Shown one piece after another: positions 9,056 to 17,454 of a DNA stretch of 64,000 bases (position 1 is the stretch's first letter; each line of letters starts with the position of its first letter). The stretch lies in the NCBI GenBank assembly GCA_028723525.1, contig JAQYET010000096.1, positions 27,195 to 91,194 of the forward strand, in the 5' to 3' direction. The notes under the pieces are model-generated. The model was not told where the DNA came from and ran no database searches. It saw only the letters and a program-made list of their open reading frames with translations. Made by a program: the position numbers and the translations under genes. Source of the stretch: Prevotellaceae bacterium (GTDB lineage: Bacteria > Bacteroidota > Bacteroidia > Bacteroidales > Bacteroidaceae).

Positions 9056-9613
9056 ATGCCCAAGAAACTGCGAACAATAGAAATCTCGCGACTGTCGCTG
9101 AAAGACTTCCGCGAGGCAGAGAAACTGCCGCTAACGGTGGTTCTCGACGGCGTGCGCTCGATGTATAACATCGGTTCGGTGTTCCGGACGTGCGACGCTT
9201 TCCGCGTTGAGGAGGTGCTGCTGTGCGGCATTACGGCAACACCGCCACACCCGGAAATCCACAAAACCGCACTCGGAGGCGAGGACAGCGTGGCGTGGAG
9301 ATATTTCCCCACGACGCTCGAAGCCGTTGACTATCTCCGCGCAAAACACCGGATGATTTACTCCATAGAACAGTGTGAAGGCTCGGTAATGCTCGGCGAC
9401 ATCGACTCCCTCCCCGTATTCGCTGCCGACCGCCGCTCGGAGGGCTGCGCGGTGATATTCGGCAACGAGGTGAAAGGGGTGATGCAGGAGGTAATCGACC
9501 GCTCCGACGGCTGCATCGAGATACCCCAATACGGCACGAAACACTCCCTCAACGTCGCCGTTACAGCCGGCATCGTGGTGTGGGAAGTTGCCCGACGGCT
9601 GCTTGATACATGA
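9056..9613 (+). CDS. SpoU/TrmH family RNA 2'-O-methyltransferase
   Basis: This 185-aa protein belongs to the SPOUT superfamily. Motif 1 is visible as RSMYNIGSVFRTCDAF (about 34-49) with its Asn and Arg, motif 2 as VIFGNEVKGV (about 139-148), and motif 3 as IPQYGTKHSLNVAVTAGIVVWE (about 161-182), which form the knotted AdoMet site. It lacks the extra N-terminal substrate-binding domain found in RlmB and TsnR. Its target, tRNA or rRNA, cannot be named from sequence. It is the last gene of the forward group that begins at miaB; a long perfect hairpin follows its stop. Confidence 0.92.
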   Translation: MPKKLRTIEISRLSLKDFREAEKLPLTVVLDGVRSMYNIGSVFRTCDAFRVEEVLLCGITATPPHPEIHKTALGGEDSVAWRYFPTTLEAVDYLRAKHRMIYSIEQCEGSVMLGDIDSLPVFAADRRSEGCAVIFGNEVKGVMQEVIDRSDGCIEIPQYGTKHSLNVAVTAGIVVWEVARRLLDT

Positions 9614-9622
9614 CCTATCACT

Positions 9623-9682
9623 CTTTAACCCCAATCTCTAAGTTTGCAATATGAATTGCAAACTTAGAGATTGGGGTTAAAG
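9623..9682. terminator. 28-bp perfect inverted repeat between convergent genes
   Basis: Two 28-bp arms (9623-9650 and 9655-9682) are fully complementary around a 4-nt ATGA loop. It lies between the methyltransferase stop and the end of the DUF6850 operon, so it can serve both as a bidirectional terminator. No U-tract follows on either strand and the stem is much longer than a usual terminator, so a palindromic mobile relic is an alternative. Confidence 0.7.
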
Positions 9683-9731
9683 AAAGAAGCCCTGACGCTC
9701 TGCGAAATACATCTTTTTGTCCCGGTGTTTA

Positions 9732-11372
9732 TCAGAAAGTTATCCCCACCGAGGCATGCAGTGCATAACCGCGGTTATCATTCCCGACGTCGTTTTTTCT
9801 GTATTCCGCCCGTGTTTCGGCAAAGAGTCCCATTCCGCTCATGAACTTAGGCACATATTCTGCACGCAGTCCGAATGAAAGCATAGTGTAGGAAGCCAGC
9901 GCATCAGCCACGCATCGCTCTGTCATTCTCTTCTTTGCCGCTGCCACATCGTCTTTCAGGGGCGACGTATAAGTATCATCCGCGGTTGTCGTGAATGCTC
10001 CGGAAACATTCCGATAATACCGACATCCGATGTCTGCGGCAACGAGCAGATGTCTGCCTTTTGCCTGCCATTGCAGCGTTGCACCGAAATGATTATGCGA
10101 GAAGTGGAGTTCGCTGTGAGGATAGGCATACGATGAAGAATGATGCCGGTGTCCTCCCTGCAGAACAAGTGCGAGTAAATGGTTGCGCCCCAAAGCGAAG
10201 TTGGCAGTTGTTCCGATAAAGACATCGGTGTAACGGTTGGCATACATCGACAGATAACCGCGCACGGCATACTCGTTGGCGATAGATTCGCCGCCGATAA
10301 TCTCGTCGCCTCGCCGCTTCTCACCATCCGTTCCGAGCCACACGGCGACACCCTTATCACTCATGGGCGACGCTTTCATCATGCCTTTCCAGCCCAACCG
10401 TGCCTGCCACCGGGTGACATGGAGGCGACTGATTGGCAGCGCGTTGAGGCTCGAAAGGATACGTTTGTAAGGGGTGTATTCGTAACCGGCCGTAAGAATT
10501 ATGCCCCCGTTCCCCGCCGTGGGTCGTATGGCGAAGTCGGCTCCGCATCCTGTTGCCTTATAGTAAGCCTTGTTGTTGGTGCCCGAAAAACGCTCATACC
10601 AGTTGCCGAGTCCCGACATCTGATACTCCGGAACGACCCCTTCTTCGCGGAAAAACTCAACAGAATTGGTCTGTTTGTATAATTTCAGTGCCGCTCCGAG
10701 AGCCAGCCAATGGTTCGATATTCTGCGACTTATTCCCATACGCATATTCAGTTCGGTAGTTATTCCTCTCATACGCGGGTCGCTGACGCTCCATTCGTGT
10801 TCTGCACGGAATGTCAGTTCCTCGCCTATTGTCCATTGTCCGAAGCTCGTTGCACATCCCCCATTGAAGGCATAACGCTCGGTGTTGCGGTCGCCTCCGA
10901 GTGTATCAGCCAGCACGTAAGGACGTATGGTGTTCCAGTCTGACGATGAGTTCCACTCGACATTGTCACGACGCCCATTCTGATATGACGCCTCGCCCCA
11001 CACCACTGTCGCAGAACGTTGAAAGCGTCCGGCATCATTATCTTTTCCGAAGAGCCTTCTGTAGGTTGCCGCCCTTATGCCTATGTTGCGAAGGACATTT
11101 CCTTCCTGCATCACGAAAGCCTCATCTTCACGACGTTTGTCGGCATAGACGCCCAACTCTCCGTATGTGCTGCCGTATGCCTCGAAGCGAAGTGCAGGGT
11201 TCGCGAACCAAGAATTCTGTGTATTCAGGAAGATATTGTGATGCTCGGCGGAACTTCTGATGACGCAAATTGCGGAGTCGGCTTCCCCCAAAGGCTGTTC
11301 ACCGACAACTGAAGAGGCTGCCGGAACGGTGGTGACGGAAAGTAATGCGAGGCACAGATATAGTCTGTTCAT
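9732..11372 (-). CDS. DUF6850 family outer-membrane beta-barrel protein
   Basis: This 546-aa protein has a signal peptide (MNRLYLCLALLSVTTVPAASS) and then a long series of amphipathic beta strands rich in Trp, Tyr and Arg. It ends in an aromatic residue (HASVGITF), typical of outer-membrane barrels recognised by the BAM machinery. In Bacteroidales, proteins of this type (DUF6850) sit next to DUF4876 proteins and TonB receptors, as here. Its ATG overlaps the stop of the small lipoprotein by 4 bp, so it is translationally coupled as the last gene of the operon. Its molecular role is unknown; a partner pore or substrate-binding barrel is an inference. Confidence 0.75.
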   Translation of the reverse strand: MNRLYLCLALLSVTTVPAASSVVGEQPLGEADSAICVIRSSAEHHNIFLNTQNSWFANPALRFEAYGSTYGELGVYADKRREDEAFVMQEGNVLRNIGIRAATYRRLFGKDNDAGRFQRSATVVWGEASYQNGRRDNVEWNSSSDWNTIRPYVLADTLGGDRNTERYAFNGGCATSFGQWTIGEELTFRAEHEWSVSDPRMRGITTELNMRMGISRRISNHWLALGAALKLYKQTNSVEFFREEGVVPEYQMSGLGNWYERFSGTNNKAYYKATGCGADFAIRPTAGNGGIILTAGYEYTPYKRILSSLNALPISRLHVTRWQARLGWKGMMKASPMSDKGVAVWLGTDGEKRRGDEIIGGESIANEYAVRGYLSMYANRYTDVFIGTTANFALGRNHLLALVLQGGHRHHSSSYAYPHSELHFSHNHFGATLQWQAKGRHLLVAADIGCRYYRNVSGAFTTTADDTYTSPLKDDVAAAKKRMTERCVADALASYTMLSFGLRAEYVPKFMSGMGLFAETRAEYRKNDVGNDNRGYALHASVGITF

Positions 11373-11764
11373 TTGAATAACTGTATGTTGAGTTTCACCT
11401 CCGACGGTTTGTCAAGCACCTCCACATAACTGCTTGCTGCACGGAAGCGGTACACCCGACGTCTGCCGCCATTGATTTTCACTGCCACTTTGCCGTCTGC
11501 CGTTATGTTGTACGGTCCGCGCATCACCTCGGGGAATGTAACGCTGATGCTGTCCCAGCCGTTTTCGGTCCACGTGAATTTGTTGGTAAGACACTGCATC
11601 GACACCGTTCCCATTGCCTGCAGCACTTCTATACTGTCGTGGGCGGTCAGTGTCACCCGTGCAGACGTAGTGACACAATCGTCATGCTCCGGCTCACAGG
11701 CGTTTAACAACGCCGTGAGCCAGAGGCATAAGATTAGCGGTGATATGTTTTTTACAAATATCAT
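11369..11764 (-). CDS. Small lipoprotein of the TonB/DUF4876 operon
   Basis: This 131-aa protein begins with a lipoprotein signal peptide (CLWLTALLNAC, lipid-modified Cys at about residue 23), followed by an acidic linker EPEHDD. The rest resembles a single beta-sandwich: VTLTAHDSIEVLQAMGTVSM, then ITADGKVAVKINGGRR, then KPSEVKLNIQLF. This looks like the N-terminal module carried by DUF4876 proteins in other Bacteroidales, here as a separate gene; that is my inference and needs a profile search. It starts 27 bp after the DUF4876 gene and its stop overlaps the next ATG. Confidence 0.7.
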   Translation of the reverse strand: MIFVKNISPLILCLWLTALLNACEPEHDDCVTTSARVTLTAHDSIEVLQAMGTVSMQCLTNKFTWTENGWDSISVTFPEVMRGPYNITADGKVAVKINGGRRRVYRFRAASSYVEVLDKPSEVKLNIQLFK

Positions 11765-11791
11765 GTCACATTCTCAGGGCTTTTCCCCTCA

Positions 11792-13246
11792 TCACTTCAC
11801 CAGCACTTTTCGTCCGTTTATGATGTAGAGACCCGGCTTGCCGGTGCTATCCACGCGCACACCGTCGATACGATATATCCTCATTTCTTTCCTTTCGTCG
11901 TTTCTCACGCTGTCAATTCCAGTCGTGGCACTAAGCATCGACGGCTCGGCATCGGATATAAAGTCCTCGGTGGAGTTGTTGGTGTCTATCCATTTCCCCT
12001 CCTCGTTCTTCTTGCGAATTACCGAATGGTTGTAGCGACTCTTGTCATGGTCAACGCTACCGCAGTGTGCCCAGCCAGAATCGAGCGTCGGAGCAAGCAC
12101 GTTCCACTGCCATTCTGATGCCACGCTAAGTCCCACGGCATCGACAATCCATGAGTTTGGAAGTTTATATCCGTCGCCGTCCATCGGGTATGAGTTACCG
12201 TTGAAGGTGAACACATAGGTGTAAGTGTATTTGAAGTTATTGATATATTCATCTCTCTTCACTTCCGGTTTTGCAAGCACATACGACTTGAAGCCTCGGT
12301 TGTGCATGCCCCAGTAAGAGGCACTGTAGTCATACCAGTTATCCATATTTGTCACATCAGGATTGTCGGAGTCTTGAAAATTAGGATTTTCAGACTCGTC
12401 GTAGAACTCAAAGTTTGCCTTTGACAAATCGAACGACTTGGGATTTACCTCCTTATGGTTTATGGCATTCACTGCCACCAGCACTTCCTCGCCCGGCTCA
12501 ATGGGATAGTCGTGCCCGTTGCCGGGGAAAAGATATATCGCACCTATTGTCGTGGTGTCTGCCATGATATCGGGGGTGTAGTCCTGCTTGTCAACCGACA
12601 AGAACGCCGTTTCAGCAAAAGCATATCCGTCAAGATAGAGAGTCTCGTTGCTGTTGTTGCCTATTTTCAGGTATTGATCGTCGCTATACTGCTTTCCTTC
12701 GGGCGTTGTCGTACCGGTGAAGAATATCTCACTGATTACGAGAGTCTGCGAACCTATCGGCACGTCGAAGTCTGCCGTTTCCACGATAGCCTTGAACAGA
12801 TGATAGAAATCCTCGTTCAGGAAGCCCTGCTTCATCAGTTCCGGCACGTAGAGAGTGACGTTGGCGAAGTCGAAAGAGTTCTCCGACAGTTCTGCCGGTT
12901 CTGCCATGTAAGCCGTGGTGAGACTCTCACACTGCTTGAAAGCTTCCTCGTTGATGAATGTAACCGACGAAGGAATACGCACGTTGGTAACAGTCTTGGA
13001 ACCGAAGAACGCCTTCTTGCCGATTGCTGTGACGTTATAGGTGATGCCGTTGTTGGTTACTTTGGCAGGCAATGTTACGTTTCCGGTATAGGAGTTGTAT
13101 TCTTCGGTGGCGTAAGTCACCTCAACGCTGTTGGAACCGGTGATGTTGTAGAACACGTTTCCGTTCTGAAAATCGAAAGCCATTGCGCTGTTTGCCGCAA
13201 ATGCTGTAATTGCACAGAGTGCAAATCGGGTAAATGTTTTGATCAT
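11792..13246 (-). CDS. DUF4876-like secreted protein with BspA-type leucine-rich repeat N-terminus and sorting tail
   Basis: This 484-aa protein has a signal peptide (MIKTFTRFALCAITAFAANSAMA). A short BspA-like leucine-rich repeat region follows (about 40-130; motifs YNVTAIGKKAFFGSKTVTNV and IPSSVTFINEEAFKQC). The main domain (about 165-420) contains LVISEIFFTGTTTPEGKQYSDDQYLKI and an NNSNETLYLDGYA motif typical of lamin-tail or DUF4876 folds. The C-terminus (YRIDGVRVD, then KPGLYIINGRKVLVK) is the short sorting-type tail common in Prevotella surface proteins. It lies between a TonB receptor and a small lipoprotein in one operon, so it probably acts at the cell surface with the receptor, for example by catching a ligand. 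The ligand is unknown. Confidence 0.75.
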   Translation of the reverse strand: MIKTFTRFALCAITAFAANSAMAFDFQNGNVFYNITGSNSVEVTYATEEYNSYTGNVTLPAKVTNNGITYNVTAIGKKAFFGSKTVTNVRIPSSVTFINEEAFKQCESLTTAYMAEPAELSENSFDFANVTLYVPELMKQGFLNEDFYHLFKAIVETADFDVPIGSQTLVISEIFFTGTTTPEGKQYSDDQYLKIGNNSNETLYLDGYAFAETAFLSVDKQDYTPDIMADTTTIGAIYLFPGNGHDYPIEPGEEVLVAVNAINHKEVNPKSFDLSKANFEFYDESENPNFQDSDNPDVTNMDNWYDYSASYWGMHNRGFKSYVLAKPEVKRDEYINNFKYTYTYVFTFNGNSYPMDGDGYKLPNSWIVDAVGLSVASEWQWNVLAPTLDSGWAHCGSVDHDKSRYNHSVIRKKNEEGKWIDTNNSTEDFISDAEPSMLSATTGIDSVRNDERKEMRIYRIDGVRVDSTGKPGLYIINGRKVLVK

Positions 13247-13263
13247 AAAAATAATTGTTAGAG

Positions 13264-16044
13264 TTATATATTGAAGTTTATTTCAAGTCCGAAGTACGGC
13301 GTTACATACCTGCGAGTGGTATAGTTGTTGCGCGTATAGTCGGGATGAATGTCGAAAATCTTGTTTACGAAGAGCGCAACCATTAACTTATCGCGCAGCA
13401 GTCGTTTCGTTGCCTTGAGGTTAAGGTTCATATAGAAGGGCACAGTCTGTCGCTTTTCTATACCACTATTATATGTACGCACGAGGAACTGCCGCTCCAT
13501 GTCGGCTGCATCTGCATCGGTAAAGGGGTGTAATAAGCCATCGGCAGTCATGTAACTCACCGGTCGGGCTTCCTTGTGCATGTGCTCCCGGGCGGTGTAC
13601 CACATACATTGCGCCGACACGGAAAAGCCCAATGCCAGCCGTGGCACGTCGGTATCGAATGTGAAATTGGTGTTCCACATCTCGCGTATGTATCCATCGT
13701 CATCGTCGTAAAGCCCCACCAGTTCAAGATTACGCCCGGCAACGGTTCGCGAGAGATGTTCCTGCACCACCATAGAGTTGTTGTATTGCGACTTCAACCA
13801 TGCCCCGGTAATGGTCATTCGGGTAGCCAACAGCGACCAGCGAGGCGATGAATAGGTGTATTCCACGCCACGTTTCAGAGTCCTGCTGCCGTTACCTGTC
13901 TGTCCGGTGCTGCGCAATACTTGCCGCATCTCGTATGGCAGGGTGTGCGGGTCGGGAGGAGTGGTGATGGAATTGTGGTCTATGCCCGATGTGTCATACC
14001 ATTTGTAGGCATAGGAATGATAGTCTGCCATAGGGCGAAATCCCGACTTCATGTCTTCCTCGAAGTATGTCACGATAAGCCGATGTCCTCTCCATGAAGC
14101 ATCGATGCTCATCTCCCATTTGCTGTTACGCGCCGCATTGAGATGATAGTTGGAAGGGTCTTTCACGTATGTCTGCAGCCACACGGAGCGCAGTTCGCGC
14201 TTTTCGTGCCAATAGTTCATCTCCACCATGTCTATGAAAAGGGGCTCGGGATATAACAGATTGATAGTAGGCATCTTGGTATGCTTGCCCCAACCGCCTC
14301 GCAGTTGCAGTTTAAGCGGAGCACCGAAAAATGATATTTGCGGCAGACTCCAGCCTGCGTTAATCCTCGGGTCTGCGTAAACCTTGCCGCACAGGTCGTA
14401 ACGGCTGTCGAGATTGGTCATCGTCGAAGTGCGCACTCCTGCCACTAACTGCAGTTGATGACGCAGAACGGGGACTGTGATGTCTGCCTCGGCAAATCCC
14501 GACAACTGCATCTCGGCAGGCACGTCACGATATTTCCGCTGCCGGGAAGACAGTCCTACGTATAGCGGAAACATCGGGTCGAACAGCTGTCCGTTGCCGA
14601 GGTTCTTGTCGTATTGCCAGTCGGCACCCACTTTCAGGATGTTGCTCATCCACGATGACGGCATGGAAAAATCGGCTTGAGCCTTCACGAAGATGCCCAA
14701 AGGTCGCCCGTCAACCCTATGTCGTCCCGTATATTTATATGGATAGATGAGCACGGCACTGCTTTCGCCCTCTTCGTGGGTGACTGCGGCAGGCTGGCCG
14801 TGGTCTATCTGCACCAGACGCTGCCTGTCGAGAATGTTCTTCTCGAAGTTCACCGATGCCAGCAGTTCTGCCGAGCGCAACCATTCGTCCTCGCTGCGGC
14901 TATCCTGTCGCAATGTGAAATTTGCCGCCCAACGATTTCGGTCGCTCTTATATGAGTCAACACCGCCATAGTTCAGTTCGGGATCAATGTTGTCATCGTC
15001 GAACGATCCGGAGTAGTCGAGGTTGAGCATGGCGTTCCATTGTCTGCGCCGAGTTTGCCAACCATGCCCTCCGCGCACCGAGAACGACAGCCGTTGATAG
15101 GTTTCCAGCACGTTTCGCGGGTCTCCGTTAGCCTTCAGCCAGTCAGCACTGATGTTCAGAGTCCACCCCATTTCGTCCCACTCCAAGCCCTTCGACACAT
15201 GCAGCAGTTTGCTCTCCATGTCTGCCTTGAAACGCGCTTGCAGGCGGTGTCCTCCCCTGCGGCGTTTCACTTTCACAAGTCCGCTCGTAAGGTCGCCGTA
15301 TTCCACGCCCGGAATACCTCTCACCACCTCCACCTGTTCCACGTCATCGGTGGATATGGAACGCATATCCACGCCCGAATTTGTGAAGTCTCTACGGGTT
15401 GTTTTAGAGTCCCACGCACCATTCATGTGCTGCATGTCGGCATTTGTAGATATTGGTGCTCCGTCTATCAAGAAACTTGTTCCCAGCGACGACGTGTTGT
15501 ATTTTCCCTCCGGTCGCTCCGTCTCTCGCAGTTTTATTATGTTTGGAGAAGTCAGGTTCGGGTCGCTCGCCATTCCTCCCGGCAGCAATTCCATGAGGTC
15601 GCTGATGCTTGAGGGCTGCAGATGCTTCATGGCTTGCTTTCCGATTACCGACGATGAGGTGAGTCCGCGACGCTCTGTTGCAGTCACCACCACCTCTTTC
15701 AGCATTGTGGTTGAGGGCGTAAGGCGGTATGTGGCATTGTTTCTAAGCCTGCCTTTCAGTTCGTCGTAGCCCAGCGAAGATATGATTATGTCTGTTGCTG
15801 TGGTGTCAGCATGTATTGTAAAGAAGCCTTCTGTGTCTGCAATGACTACATTCTGCGGACTGCCGGCAAGTCTTATCCATGCCCCCGGCAGCGGTTCTCC
15901 CGTCTGTTTGTCGGTCACACGCCCCCTTGCCGTGACCTGAGCGGCAGCTGGAACGGTCACCGGCAACAGCACTATATATATTAAAAAGGTATGAAAAACC
16001 TGCAAAGCAAGGCTTGTTTTATGTTTTCTGCATATCTTTTTCAT
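13264..16044 (-). CDS. TonB-dependent outer-membrane receptor with carboxypeptidase-like domain
   Basis: This 926-aa receptor starts with a signal peptide. A carboxypeptidase regulatory-like domain follows (about 38-110; ARGRVTDKQTGEPLPGAWIRL). Next is a TonB plug (about 115-260; LKEVVVTATE as the likely TonB box region, ISDLMELLPGG, VEQVEVVRGIPGVEYGDLTSG). The rest is a 22-strand-type barrel ending YFGLEINFNI. It imports a substrate across the outer membrane with energy from TonB-ExbBD. It heads the operon with DUF4876, the small lipoprotein and DUF6850. No SusD partner is present, so a metal complex, cofactor or peptide is more likely than a polysaccharide, but the substrate cannot be named. 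A strong promoter lies just upstream. Confidence 0.9.
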   Translation of the reverse strand: MKKICRKHKTSLALQVFHTFLIYIVLLPVTVPAAAQVTARGRVTDKQTGEPLPGAWIRLAGSPQNVVIADTEGFFTIHADTTATDIIISSLGYDELKGRLRNNATYRLTPSTTMLKEVVVTATERRGLTSSSVIGKQAMKHLQPSSISDLMELLPGGMASDPNLTSPNIIKLRETERPEGKYNTSSLGTSFLIDGAPISTNADMQHMNGAWDSKTTRRDFTNSGVDMRSISTDDVEQVEVVRGIPGVEYGDLTSGLVKVKRRRGGHRLQARFKADMESKLLHVSKGLEWDEMGWTLNISADWLKANGDPRNVLETYQRLSFSVRGGHGWQTRRRQWNAMLNLDYSGSFDDDNIDPELNYGGVDSYKSDRNRWAANFTLRQDSRSEDEWLRSAELLASVNFEKNILDRQRLVQIDHGQPAAVTHEEGESSAVLIYPYKYTGRHRVDGRPLGIFVKAQADFSMPSSWMSNILKVGADWQYDKNLGNGQLFDPMFPLYVGLSSRQRKYRDVPAEMQLSGFAEADITVPVLRHQLQLVAGVRTSTMTNLDSRYDLCGKVYADPRINAGWSLPQISFFGAPLKLQLRGGWGKHTKMPTINLLYPEPLFIDMVEMNYWHEKRELRSVWLQTYVKDPSNYHLNAARNSKWEMSIDASWRGHRLIVTYFEEDMKSGFRPMADYHSYAYKWYDTSGIDHNSITTPPDPHTLPYEMRQVLRSTGQTGNGSRTLKRGVEYTYSSPRWSLLATRMTITGAWLKSQYNNSMVVQEHLSRTVAGRNLELVGLYDDDDGYIREMWNTNFTFDTDVPRLALGFSVSAQCMWYTAREHMHKEARPVSYMTADGLLHPFTDADAADMERQFLVRTYNSGIEKRQTVPFYMNLNLKATKRLLRDKLMVALFVNKIFDIHPDYTRNNYTTRRYVTPYFGLEINFNI

Positions 16045-16054
16045 AATAATGGTG

Positions 16055-16085
16055 CAAAAGTATTGGTTTCAAATGATGTCGGCAA
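16055..16085 (-). promoter_or_regulatory. Promoter of the TonB receptor operon
   Basis: On the minus strand a -33 TTG (16083-16085) is followed after 20 bp by the -7 box TACTTTTG (16055-16062). Both elements and the spacing match the Bacteroidota consensus. The start codon is only 11 bp beyond the -7 box, so the leader is very short. Confidence 0.7.
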
Positions 16086-16151
16086 TACCCAAAAATCGGT
16101 ATTTTTAATGTGCGACGCGGTGTTCCATTAAGCCGAAAAACGTTGTTTTAC

Positions 16152-16182
16152 TTGCATATTGCAATGGAATTACTTAATTTTG
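16152..16182 (+). promoter_or_regulatory. Promoter of the DUF3332 lipoprotein gene
   Basis: A -33 TTG (16152-16154), a 20-bp spacer and a -7 box TAATTTTG (16175-16182) match the Bacteroidota consensus. The box ends 30 bp before the ATG at 16213. Confidence 0.75.
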
Positions 16183-16212
16183 CAACATATTTTTGATTTA
16201 AAACTACATATT

Positions 16213-16764
16213 ATGTTCAAGAAAAGCATTAAACTATTCGTGTGTATTTGCATTGCAGCAATCACGCTGAACTCGTGTATCGGGTCGTTCGGACTGTTCA
16301 ACAAGGTGTTATCTTGGAACAAGACAGCCACGGACAACAAGTTCCTTAACGAACTCATATTCATCCTCATATCACCGGCATACGCTATCTGCGGCACTGC
16401 CGACCTGCTTGTTCTCAACACAATAGAGTTCTGGTCGGGCGATAACCCGATAGCCTCTAACGTCGGCAAGACACAGAGTGTTATGGGAAGCGACGGCAGG
16501 ATGTATTCCGTGACGACGCTGAAAGACGGATATGAGATAAAGGATGCCGACGGTAAGCAGGTGAATTTCACCTTCGACGAGCAGCAGCAGACATGGTCGG
16601 TGGAGGCAGAGGGCACGAAACAGGTGCTGCTGAAGATGAAAGACAACGACACTGCGGAGATAATGCTCCCCAACGGAGGCACAAAAGACATCTCACTCAA
16701 CGAGCAAGGGATGTTCGAAGCGCGCTTGGCGTTGGGCGAAGGCAGTTATTTTGCTGCGCGATAA
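16213..16764 (+). CDS. DUF3332 family lipoprotein
   Basis: This 183-aa protein has a lipoprotein signal (IAAITLNSC, Cys at about residue 22) and then a segment GLFNKVLSWN, a second hydrophobic stretch (LIFILISPAYAICGTADLLVLN, about 49-70), and a beta-rich C-terminal half with regularly spaced charged residues. This layout is that of DUF3332, a small family of periplasmic or membrane-bound lipoproteins of unknown function in Bacteroidota and proteobacteria. The ATG at 16213 was preferred to an in-frame codon upstream because the promoter overlaps that codon. No operon partner is evident; a degraded AlbA_2 gene lies downstream. Confidence 0.85.
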   Translation: MFKKSIKLFVCICIAAITLNSCIGSFGLFNKVLSWNKTATDNKFLNELIFILISPAYAICGTADLLVLNTIEFWSGDNPIASNVGKTQSVMGSDGRMYSVTTLKDGYEIKDADGKQVNFTFDEQQQTWSVEAEGTKQVLLKMKDNDTAEIMLPNGGTKDISLNEQGMFEARLALGEGSYFAAR

Positions 16765-16905
16765 GGCACGAGGTATATTCCGCTATATGGCATGCCGATA
16801 AGTATATAATACATTCTCAACTCCGCAAAACATACGTTACTTCAGTGGAAAGCATTAGTTCTGCATCATGTGATGATACAGGAAGATAAATATTACATAT
16901 AGTTT

Positions 16906-17441
16906 ATGAAACGGATATATGGATATGACGACCTTCAACCTGTGTTAGAACGGTTGCTGAAGGGAAAGGAATCGGGCGACTTGGAGTTCAAGTCGGCTAA
17001 GGGAGGGTTCCCTCATTCATTTTGGGAAACGTATTCTTCGTTTGCCAATACTGACGGTGGCGTTGATAAAATTATGCGTGGTTGGGAAGATATCATGTAT
17101 ATGGAATGAATGTTGGACTTAATGTAGGACTTCAGGTGCCTAATGTAGGACTTAATGATGATAATGTAGGACTTGACAATAGCAATGTAGGACTTAATGA
17201 CAACATTGCCGATAAGAGAAGATATTCTCAACAACAACTACGCGAACTCATAGTATCTTACTGCACAGAATGGAGGACTGCAGAAGAAATTGCAACAGAA
17301 GTGGGTAGAAACATTGTATATATCAGAGACCGGGTGCTTCCAAAACTGTCAGACGTTATAGAGAAGAGGTATGATATTCCTCACCATCCGCATCAGAAAT
17401 ACAAGGCAAGACAAATGGGAGAAAAAGAAGTATTACGTTAA
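16906..17441 (+). pseudogene. Broken AlbA_2 (Schlafen-like) ATP-binding/DNA-binding protein gene
   Basis: The first frame (16906-17109) encodes the start of an AlbA_2 family protein ([20 protein letters not shown] and [14 protein letters not shown]). It jumps directly to a segment normally near the end of the N-terminal half (VDKIMRGW) and stops after MYME. The second frame (17082-17441), shifted by 2, encodes the family's C-terminal part: NVGL repeats and a winged-helix-like region (RELIVSYCTEWRTAEEIATEVG). Intact members are roughly 450-500 aa, so most of the middle is missing and the two halves are out of frame. The GG at the junction suggests an internal deletion at a short repeat. The second frame has its own ATG and could still make a small 119-aa protein. 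Confidence 0.75.
17109..17195 (+). repeat. AATGTAGGACTT repeats encoding NVGL
   Basis: Five copies of a 12-bp unit start at 17109 (one mismatch), 17121, 17142, 17163 and 17184. The last four are 21 bp apart, equal to seven codons, and read NVGL plus three variable residues. Such low-complexity repeats in AlbA_2 proteins may expand and contract by slippage. Confidence 0.85.
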
Positions 17442-17454
17442 ATAAACAACAGAG

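Noticed and set aside
17109-17195. CRISPR-like or regulatory tandem repeat
   Set aside because: The period is seven codons and the repeats are read in frame as NVGL motifs in the C-terminal part of an AlbA_2 family protein, so they are coding repeats.
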